Part shown: positions 1 through 4,606 of the stretch, in pieces | How positions within the stretch are numbered: the first letter of the stretch is position 1 | Layout of the letters: every line of letters starts with the position of its first letter | Program-made: the position numbers and the translations under genes | The notes under the pieces: model-generated | The model's database searches: none | The model's input: only the letters and a program-made list of their open reading frames with translations | Told to the model about the DNA's origin: nothing | Assembly (NCBI GenBank): GCA_017556565.1 | Contig: JAFYMQ010000131.1 | Location: 1 to 5,720 of the forward strand | Length of the DNA stretch: 5,720 bases | Direction of reading: 5' to 3' | Origin: Clostridia bacterium | GTDB taxonomy: Bacteria > Bacillota > Clostridia > Oscillospirales > Butyricicoccaceae

Positions 1-1
1 C

Positions 2-43
2 TGCAAGCTGCTCGATCTGCTGGTCTACATAGCAACAAGATAA
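2..43 (+). CDS. C-terminal tail of an unidentified upstream gene (partial)
   Basis: The reading frame starting at base 2 gives 13 residues (CKLLDLLVYIATR) and a TAA stop at 41-43. The frame uses G/C-ending codons (ctg, ctc, gtc, tac) like the genes downstream. A strong intrinsic terminator begins 22 bases after the stop, which is where the end of a gene would be expected. The other two forward frames either stop at base 30 or read through the terminator, so they fit less well. Thirteen residues are too few to identify the product, and no function is proposed. Confidence 0.45.
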   Translation, partial: CKLLDLLVYIATR

Positions 44-65
44 AACAAAACGACAAGTTTTTCAC

Positions 66-102
66 AAAGCGTACCTATCTTTTTGACAGGTACGCTTTTT
101 TT
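66..102 (+). terminator. Intrinsic (Rho-independent) terminator
   Basis: An 11-bp perfect stem pairs 66-76 (aaagcgtacct) with 88-98 (aggtacgcttt). It can extend inward past one A-C mismatch to two further pairs around a TTTTT loop (80-84). A run of seven T residues (96-102) follows the GC-rich part of the stem. It lies just after the stop codon at 43 and before the promoter at 115, so it separates the upstream gene from the operon described here. The opposite strand has only a short U-run equivalent, so it acts mainly on + strand transcripts. Confidence 0.9.
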
Positions 103-114
103 ATATAAAAAGTG

Positions 115-143
115 TTGGCAAATCGAAGTTTTTGGTGTAAAAT
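115..143 (+). promoter_or_regulatory. Sigma-A-type promoter for the femX-led operon
   Basis: TTGGCA (115-120, five of six matches to the -35 consensus) is separated by exactly 17 bp from TAAAAT (138-143, five of six matches to the -10 consensus). The expected transcription start is near 150, giving a leader of about 34 bases that carries the ribosome binding site at 166-170. Its position directly after a terminator supports it as the start of a new transcription unit. It also argues against the upstream in-frame GTG at 112 as a start codon, because that GTG lies outside the predicted transcript. Confidence 0.75.
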
Positions 144-165
144 ATATTTGGATAATTATTTGCTC

Positions 166-172
166 AGGAGAG
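166..172 (+). promoter_or_regulatory. Ribosome binding site that fixes the femX start
   Basis: AGGAGAG lies 11 bases upstream of the ATG at 184 and inside the predicted leader transcript. The spacing is slightly long but workable. No competing in-frame ATG, GTG or TTG lies between it and 184. Confidence 0.6.
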
Positions 173-183
173 TACTGTTTGAA

Positions 184-1254
184 ATGTTTGAAATAATCAC
201 TAACGATACATTGCAGGAATACGAAGCTTTTGTGCGCGCTCATCCCAAGGGACACTTTCTCCAGTCCCACGACTGGGCAGCGGTCAAGGGCAGCTGGAAG
301 TGGGAGGCTGTGGCAGTACGCAGCAGCGAGGGCAAAATATGCGGTGCGCTGAGCGTACTCATCCGCAAGCTGCCCGCTCTCCCCTACACTTTTATGTACT
401 CGGCACGCGGTCCCGTATGCGATATAAACGACCGCGAAACTCTTGCCGAACTTGAAAAGGGCGCTGCCGCTCTTGCCAAAAAGCACAAGGCATACGCTTT
501 CACCCTTGATCCCGACGTTCTCAGTTCGGAGACCGGATTCATTGACAGCATGAAGTCTCTGGGATTTGAGCACAAGCCCGGCAGCAAGGATTTTGACGGA
601 ATACAGCCCAACTATGTTTTCAGACTGAACGTGCAAGATAAGACCGAAGAGGATATCCTGGCTGCATTCCATTCCAAGACCCGCTACAATCTGCGACTCA
701 GCGAGCGCAAGGGAGTAACGGTCAGACTGTGCGGCAAAGATATGCTGGCGGATTTTTCCCGTATCATGCTGGAGACCGGCAACCGCGACGGATTCATAAC
801 CCGTCCTCAGAGTTATTTTGAGACTATGATGGACGCTCTGGGCGAGGATTGCAGGCTGTATATGGCATTTTTGGAGGACAAGCCCATTGCAGGCACACTT
901 GCCATCCATTACGGCAACAAGGTGTGGTATCTGTACGGTGCGTCATCCAACGAGCACCGCAACGTTATGCCCAACTATCTGCTCCAGTGGCGTATGATCC
1001 AGTGGGCAATAGAGACCAAGTGCGATATATATGACTTCCGCGGTGTCAGCGGAGATATTTCTCCCGATAATCCGCTCTACGGTCTGTACAACTTCAAAAA
1101 AGGTTTTGGCGGTGACTTCTGCGAGTTCTGCGGCGAGTTCACCAAGATATACAAAAAATCGGTCAATTTCTACGTCAACTCCATGCTTGGAACTATGCGC
1201 ACGGTGCGCCGCAAGCTTGTTCTGTTCAAGAATAAGCTGCTGAAAAAAGCTTGA
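184..1254 (+). CDS. FemAB/FemX-family peptidoglycan bridge aminoacyltransferase
   Basis: The 356-residue product resembles the FemABX family, which transfers amino acids from aminoacyl-tRNA to the stem peptide of lipid II or its precursor at the inner face of the membrane, building interpeptide bridges. The N-terminal GNAT-like half (about 1-150) has the family opening HPKGHFLQSHDW (20-31). The second half (about 150-325) has FHSKTRYNLRLSERKGV (162-178) and the signature YDFRGVSGD (283-291) followed by YGLYNFKKGFGG (299-310). It lacks the coiled-coil insertion of the longer (about 420 aa) staphylococcal FemA/FemB, so its size is closer to FemX of Weissella. The tail (331-356) is basic and could aid membrane or lipid II association. 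The start at 184 is chosen because the promoter (115-143) and RBS (166-172) lie upstream of it. An in-frame GTG at 112 would precede the -35 box. The amino acid transferred cannot be read from the sequence. The neighbouring alanine racemase fits a cell-wall role. Confidence 0.88.
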   Translation: MFEIITNDTLQEYEAFVRAHPKGHFLQSHDWAAVKGSWKWEAVAVRSSEGKICGALSVLIRKLPALPYTFMYSARGPVCDINDRETLAELEKGAAALAKKHKAYAFTLDPDVLSSETGFIDSMKSLGFEHKPGSKDFDGIQPNYVFRLNVQDKTEEDILAAFHSKTRYNLRLSERKGVTVRLCGKDMLADFSRIMLETGNRDGFITRPQSYFETMMDALGEDCRLYMAFLEDKPIAGTLAIHYGNKVWYLYGASSNEHRNVMPNYLLQWRMIQWAIETKCDIYDFRGVSGDISPDNPLYGLYNFKKGFGGDFCEFCGEFTKIYKKSVNFYVNSMLGTMRTVRRKLVLFKNKLLKKA

Positions 1255-1272
1255 AGAATAAAGAGTGTTTCA

Positions 1273-1291
1273 GATAAGGTTACGCCTTATC
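1273..1291 (+). other. Hairpin in the femX-alr gap
   Basis: GATAAGG (1273-1279) pairs perfectly with CCTTATC (1285-1291) around a 5-base loop (TTACG). No T-run follows, so it is unlikely to be a strong terminator. It sits 17 bases upstream of the alr ribosome binding site. It could be an mRNA stability or processing element, a weak attenuator, or chance. Confidence 0.4.
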
Positions 1292-1322
1292 GGCAAGCAA
1301 CTTTTACGAGGGGGACAAGAAT

Positions 1323-2417
1323 ATGAAAAAACGTGTGGTAATCTCAAGGGACAAAATCGCAAAGAACATTGCCCTCGCACGCAGCAAGGCAGGCAAGACC
1401 GAAATCATTGCCGTACTCAAGTCCAACGCCTACGGCTACGGATTGGACAAGCTTGCTGCAGAACTGAGAACAAACGGCATCCGCCGCTTTGCCGTCACCG
1501 AGCCCAAAGATGCACTCAAGCTGCGCGCCGCAGGTTTTTTGGATGAGGAGATACTCATCATCCGTTCTACCTCCCGTGAGGATGATATAAAAGATATCAT
1601 CAAAGCTACCGCAACCGCATCCATCGGCTCATATGACGATGCCGTTCTGCTCAACAGCCTTGCTCAGGCAGAGGGTATCGTATGTGACGCTCACATCAAG
1701 ATCGATACCGGTCTGGGAAGATACGGATTTGAGCCTGTTGAGCACGACCGTATTATTTCTATTTTCCGTTTCATGCCGAATATAAATGTTACGGGTATGT
1801 ACTCCCACTTCTCCGACCCCAAGAACAAAAAGCGCTGCATGGCTCAGCTGGAAAAGCTGCAGACCGTTGTGTCCAAAGTCCGCGAATCGGGATTTGACCC
1901 CGGTATGCTGCATATCGACGCATCCGTATCCCTCGTAAAGGGTCACACCGAGCTGCTGGACGCGGTCAGACTGGGAAGCGCCATCACCGGCAACAACCCT
2001 GCTCTGCATTCGGCAGGTTTTGTACCCGTTGCAAGATTTGAGGCGGAAGTATCCGAGGTAAGATGGCTGCCCAAAGGCCATCCTATCGGCTACGGCAACG
2101 CATACGTCACCAAGCGTCCCGTCAAGGTCGCATACATACCCGTAGGCTACTACGACGGATTTATGGTCGGCAAAAAGGATGATATATTCTCCTTCCGCGC
2201 CAAGGCCGGCAGATTTGTCAGAGCAGGTCTTGCTCTGCTCAAGCCTCAGAAGGCTTACGTGCTCATCAATGACAAAAAGGCCAAAGTCTTGGGTCACGTG
2301 GGCATGAACCATACCGCTATAGACGTTACCAATATAGCATGTGAGCCCGGCACCACCGTGGTGCTGCCCAACACCCCCTTCTTTGTACACCCCAGCATCC
2401 CCAGAAATTATATGTAA
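1323..2417 (+). CDS. alr: Alanine racemase family, PLP-dependent (divergent C-terminus)
   Basis: The 364-residue product is a fold-type III PLP enzyme that would interconvert L- and D-alanine in the cytoplasm, supplying D-Ala for peptidoglycan. The PLP lysine is K33 in AVLKSNAYGYG (30-40). HIKIDTGLGRYGF (124-136) supplies K126 and R133, matching the carbamylated Lys and the Arg of the Geobacillus enzyme. H162 lies in YSHFSDP. R216 in AVRLGS matches the Arg that contacts the PLP ring nitrogen. Y257 in PIGYGNAY is the second catalytic base, followed by VGYYDGF (274-280). Odd points: the usual M-D-Q segment reads MNH (328-330), the HxANS motif reads HIDAS (197-201), and the end is shortened so that the usual TInYE segment, with the inner-gate Tyr, is not recognisable. 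An RBS (GAGGGGG, 1308-1314) lies 8 bases before the ATG. It is 68 bases downstream of femX in the same orientation and probably co-transcribed. Racemase family membership is clear; substrate specificity for alanine is inferred. Confidence 0.87.
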   Translation: MKKRVVISRDKIAKNIALARSKAGKTEIIAVLKSNAYGYGLDKLAAELRTNGIRRFAVTEPKDALKLRAAGFLDEEILIIRSTSREDDIKDIIKATATASIGSYDDAVLLNSLAQAEGIVCDAHIKIDTGLGRYGFEPVEHDRIISIFRFMPNINVTGMYSHFSDPKNKKRCMAQLEKLQTVVSKVRESGFDPGMLHIDASVSLVKGHTELLDAVRLGSAITGNNPALHSAGFVPVARFEAEVSEVRWLPKGHPIGYGNAYVTKRPVKVAYIPVGYYDGFMVGKKDDIFSFRAKAGRFVRAGLALLKPQKAYVLINDKKAKVLGHVGMNHTAIDVTNIACEPGTTVVLPNTPFFVHPSIPRNYM

Positions 2418-2420
2418 ACC

Positions 2421-2446
2421 ACTGTAAAGCAAACAAGCTTTGCAGT
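2421..2446 (+). other. Hairpin in the alr-darA gap
   Basis: ACTGTAAAGC (2421-2430) pairs with GCTTTGCAGT (2437-2446) in a 10-bp stem containing one G-U pair, with a 6-base loop (AAACAA). The bases that follow (TATCACACAC) are not U-rich, so this is not a canonical intrinsic terminator. It begins 4 bases after the alr stop codon and ends 24 bases before the darA ribosome binding site. A partial terminator, a 3'-end stabiliser for the femX-alr message or a processing site are all possible. Confidence 0.5.
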
Positions 2447-2470
2447 TATCACACACAAATACTACTCAAC

Positions 2471-2476
2471 AGGAGG
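2471..2476 (+). promoter_or_regulatory. Consensus ribosome binding site of darA
   Basis: A perfect AGGAGG lies 8 bases before the ATG at 2485. It decides the start in favour of 2485 over an in-frame TTG at 2440, which has no RBS and lies inside the hairpin. Confidence 0.85.
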
Positions 2477-2484
2477 TACACCCT

Positions 2485-2808
2485 ATGAAAATGATCATCG
2501 CTATAATGAACTCTGACGACGCTCCCGTAGTCATCCAGAATCTTATGAAGCAGAACTTCTCGGTGACCAAGCTGTCCTCCACCGGCGGTTTTCTCCGCTC
2601 GGGTAACGTAACCGTTCTTATCGGTGTTGACGAAAGCAAGGTTCAGGAAGTTATCGACATAGTCGCCAAGTACTCCAAGAGCCGCAAGCAGCTTATCCCC
2701 TCCTCTTTTGAGGCAGGCGCATGCTTCGATCCCAGTGTGCCCATTGAGGTTACAGTAGGCGGCGCTACCATATTCGTCGTTGACGTTGACCGATTCGAAA
2801 AGGTCTGA
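2485..2808 (+). CDS. darA: Cyclic-di-AMP receptor DarA/PstA (PII-like, YaaQ family)
   Basis: The 107-residue product is almost exactly the length of Bacillus DarA/YaaQ and Staphylococcus PstA. These are homotrimeric cytosolic PII-like proteins that bind c-di-AMP; their downstream targets are poorly known. The opening MKMIIAIMNSDDA (1-13) is followed by the diagnostic block TKLSSTGGFLRSGNVTVLIG (28-47). The STGGFLR loop there contributes to nucleotide binding in known structures. The C-terminal signature is VEVTVGGATIF-like (EVTVGGATIFVVDVDRFEKV, 88-107). The gene ends 2 bases before holB, and this pairing with holB and ricT is the classic Firmicute neighbourhood (yaaQ-yaaR-holB-yaaT in Bacillus), here without yaaR. 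It could be read through from the femX promoter; no convincing promoter of its own is visible. The identity is well supported by sequence and context together. Confidence 0.95.
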   Translation: MKMIIAIMNSDDAPVVIQNLMKQNFSVTKLSSTGGFLRSGNVTVLIGVDESKVQEVIDIVAKYSKSRKQLIPSSFEAGACFDPSVPIEVTVGGATIFVVDVDRFEKV

Positions 2809-2810
2809 GT

Positions 2811-3737
2811 ATGTTTTTTCCCTCTCTGCTTGGCAATGAACGGCTGAAGCGGATGTTTGCCGATATGCCACCAGACAAGGTGGGCTCGGCAATAATCTTT
2901 GCAGGCGCTGACGGCACAGGCAAAGTCACCGCCGCCACCGATCTGGCTGCCGCTCTTTTGTGCACGGGAGCAGACCGCCCCTGCGGCAGCTGCCCCTCCT
3001 GCCGCAGGATGAAAGCCGGCACCAATTCGGATTTTGAGCTGTTTGGCGAGGGGCTGGAAAAAGCCCCTACAATAGATCAGGTTCGCGAGATGCGCTCCCG
3101 CTCTTTTGTGCGGTCGGGCGACGCGGGGTTCAAGGTCTTTGTTATCGCCAATGCAGACAGGCTCAACCCCCAGTCTCAGAATGCTCTGCTCAAGGTTCTC
3201 GAAGAGCCTCTTAACACGGTTTTTATACTCACTTGCGCCAATGTCATGGATCTGCTGCAGACGGTCAGATCACGATGCACCGTATACAATATCGAGCCTT
3301 TGGATCAGGATACCATCGTCAGGGAGCTGAGCCGGCTTGAGGGTTATACCCGTCAGCAATGCACCGAGGCCGCAGCTATGGCACAGGGCAGTCTTGAAAA
3401 GGCGCGGGATATTCTGGCAAACGGACAGTCCGCCCACGAAAAAGCCGCACTGCAGTTTTGCTCGGCGCTCGGAAACGAGCTTGCGGTATTCAAAGCTGCC
3501 AACGCGGCAGGCGCGCTGAGCCGCGAGGATTATATGCTCTTTTGCATAGCTTTGTGCAGGCATCTGTCCGATAAAATGAAGACCGACAGCAATACAGCCA
3601 TGCTCATAGAGCTGTATGACTATATACAAAATCAAATGAATACGATGACGCAAAATCCCTCCGTATCCGCACTCAGCGGAGCGCTGGCTGCATTTTGCGG
3701 CGATCTTTACGGAGGAAATATATGCCCGAAGTCATAG
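2811..3737 (+). CDS. holB: DNA polymerase III clamp-loader subunit delta-prime
   Basis: The 308-residue AAA+ family product is the stator subunit of the clamp loader that places the beta clamp on DNA. It is slightly shorter than the usual 320-335 residues. Visible elements: the N-terminal LLGNERLKRMF (6-16); a P-loop-like GADGTGKVT (32-40) in which V39 replaces the usual Thr/Ser; a zinc module of C51, C58, C61 and C64 (C-x6-C-x2-C-x2-C); NALLKVLEEP (124-133); and VRSRC (152-156), the SRC motif carrying the arginine finger that acts on a neighbouring subunit. The degenerate P-loop and retained SRC motif favour delta-prime over DnaX (tau/gamma), as do the lack of a long C-terminal extension and the darA/ricT context. 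The start codon lies 2 bases after the darA stop. A weak AAAAGG (2798-2803) inside darA is 7 bases upstream, which suggests translational coupling. Confidence 0.92.
   Translation: MFFPSLLGNERLKRMFADMPPDKVGSAIIFAGADGTGKVTAATDLAAALLCTGADRPCGSCPSCRRMKAGTNSDFELFGEGLEKAPTIDQVREMRSRSFVRSGDAGFKVFVIANADRLNPQSQNALLKVLEEPLNTVFILTCANVMDLLQTVRSRCTVYNIEPLDQDTIVRELSRLEGYTRQQCTEAAAMAQGSLEKARDILANGQSAHEKAALQFCSALGNELAVFKAANAAGALSREDYMLFCIALCRHLSDKMKTDSNTAMLIELYDYIQNQMNTMTQNPSVSALSGALAAFCGDLYGGNICPKS
3711..3715 (+). promoter_or_regulatory. Ribosome binding site of ricT inside the holB coding region
   Basis: GGAGG, within acGGAGGaaatat, lies 6 bases before the ATG at 3722. It supports that start over an in-frame TTG at 3695 and explains the 16-base overlap with the end of holB. 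Confidence 0.8.
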
Positions 3738-4573
3738 GAGTCAGATTCAAAAAGGTCGGCAAGGTCTATTATTTTGACCCAGCCGGCGTTACGGTAAAAA
3801 ACGGTCAGCCGGTAATAGTTGAAACGTCCCGCGGCACCGAGTGCGGTGAGGTTGTGATGGTCAATCGCGAGATTGCCGAAGAGCAGATCACCTCTCCCCT
3901 CAAAAAGATGCTGAGAATTGCAACCGATGCCGACCTCAAGATCGTTGAAGAAAACGAAAAGTTCGAAAAAGACGCATACAAAATCTGCGAGGAAAAGATC
4001 CGCAAGCATCAGCTGGAAATGAAGCTGATCGCCGTTGAATACACCTTTGATCACAACAAGCTGCTGTTTTATTTCAGCGCTGACGGCAGAGTGGATTTCA
4101 GAGATCTGGTCAAGGATCTTGCGTCTGTGTTCCGCGTCAGGATCGAGCTGAGACAGATAGGCGTAAGAGACGAGGCCAAGATGGTCGGCGGTCTGGGCGT
4201 TTGCGGATGCCCGCTGTGCTGCAATACCTTCCTGGATTCTTTCCAGCCGGTTTCCATCAATATGGCAAAGGATCAGGGTTTGTCTCTCAACCCCACCAAG
4301 ATCTCTGGTACCTGCGGCAGACTGATGTGCTGCCTCAAGTACGAAAACGAGGCTTATCAGGATCTTATCAAGCACGCGCCTCAGGTGGGCAGTCTGGTTG
4401 AGACCCCGCAGGGCAAGGGCATCGTTATTGAAAATGCTCTGATAAAAGAAACCTGCAAGGTAAAGCTCAACTCCTCGCCCGATACCCCCGCAGTATTCCC
4501 TGTCAGCCAGTGCAAGGTGCTCAAAGCCCCCGACAGACCCGCAAAGAACGACAACGAAGAAAAAGATAATTAA
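3722..4573 (+). CDS. ricT: PSP1-domain protein RicT/YaaT (Y-complex, RNase Y specificity factor)
   Basis: The 283-residue product matches RicT/YaaT. In Bacillus subtilis this protein joins RicA and RicF in an Fe-S-containing complex that directs RNase Y processing of polycistronic mRNAs and affects sporulation, competence and biofilm decisions. The N-terminus (VIGVRFKKVGKVYYFDP, 4-20) and the region around 100-180 match the PSP1 domain. The cluster-binding cysteines lie in GVCGCPLCC (159-167) and TCGRLMCCLKYE (197-208). The MAKDQGLSLNPTKISG stretch (181-196) between them is highly characteristic. The Cys at 163 sits where I recall Arg in typical homologues (CGRxLCC). The tail (269-283) is charged and probably disordered. 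The gene overlaps holB by 16 bases and is probably translationally coupled to it. Its partners RicA (YmcA) and RicF (YlbF) are not in this window, so whether a full Y-complex exists in this organism is unknown. Confidence 0.92.
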   Translation: MPEVIGVRFKKVGKVYYFDPAGVTVKNGQPVIVETSRGTECGEVVMVNREIAEEQITSPLKKMLRIATDADLKIVEENEKFEKDAYKICEEKIRKHQLEMKLIAVEYTFDHNKLLFYFSADGRVDFRDLVKDLASVFRVRIELRQIGVRDEAKMVGGLGVCGCPLCCNTFLDSFQPVSINMAKDQGLSLNPTKISGTCGRLMCCLKYENEAYQDLIKHAPQVGSLVETPQGKGIVIENALIKETCKVKLNSSPDTPAVFPVSQCKVLKAPDRPAKNDNEEKDN

Positions 4574-4606
4574 AACATTTTATAATACAGAAAGGTCAAC
4601 CAACTT

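Noticed and set aside
112..183. GTG start at 112, adding 24 residues to the FemX-family protein
   Set aside because: The GTG lies upstream of the -35 box of the predicted promoter, has no RBS, and the added residues do not look like the family N-terminus. The ATG at 184 is preferred.
25..909. Long open frame on the minus strand opposite the FemX-family gene
   Set aside because: It lies antisense to a gene with clear family motifs, crosses the promoter and terminator region, has no RBS, and its translation resembles no family I recognise. It is a by-product of the codon bias of the + strand gene.
1273..1314. Possible mini-ykkC (guanidine-II) riboswitch because of ACGC/ACGA tetranucleotides before alr
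   Set aside because: The motif needs two hairpins each with a symmetric ACGR loop. Only one hairpin exists, its loop is TTACG, and the ACGA lies in unpaired sequence next to the RBS.
2383..2413. Possible promoter for darA at the 3' end of alr (TTGTAC ... AATTAT)
   Set aside because: Only three of six and four of six consensus matches respectively, inside coding sequence. Not strong enough to call.
2440..2484. TTG start at 2440 for darA
   Set aside because: It lies within the 3' arm of the hairpin with no RBS. A perfect AGGAGG 8 bases before the ATG at 2485 and the standard family length of about 107-109 residues decide for 2485.
4581..4586. Perfect TATAAT -10 box just upstream of guaA
   Set aside because: No -35 match is found at 16-18 bp spacing (the region is purine-rich, AAGAAAA) and there is no extended -10 TG. 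A start near 4593 would leave a leader of only about 14 bases and cut into the weak RBS. A chance match in an AT-rich gap is more likely, although a weak promoter cannot be excluded.
4574..4606. Purine (guanine or PRPP/ppGpp-type) riboswitch upstream of guaA
   Set aside because: The gap between ricT and guaA is only 33 bases, too short for any known purine-sensing aptamer.
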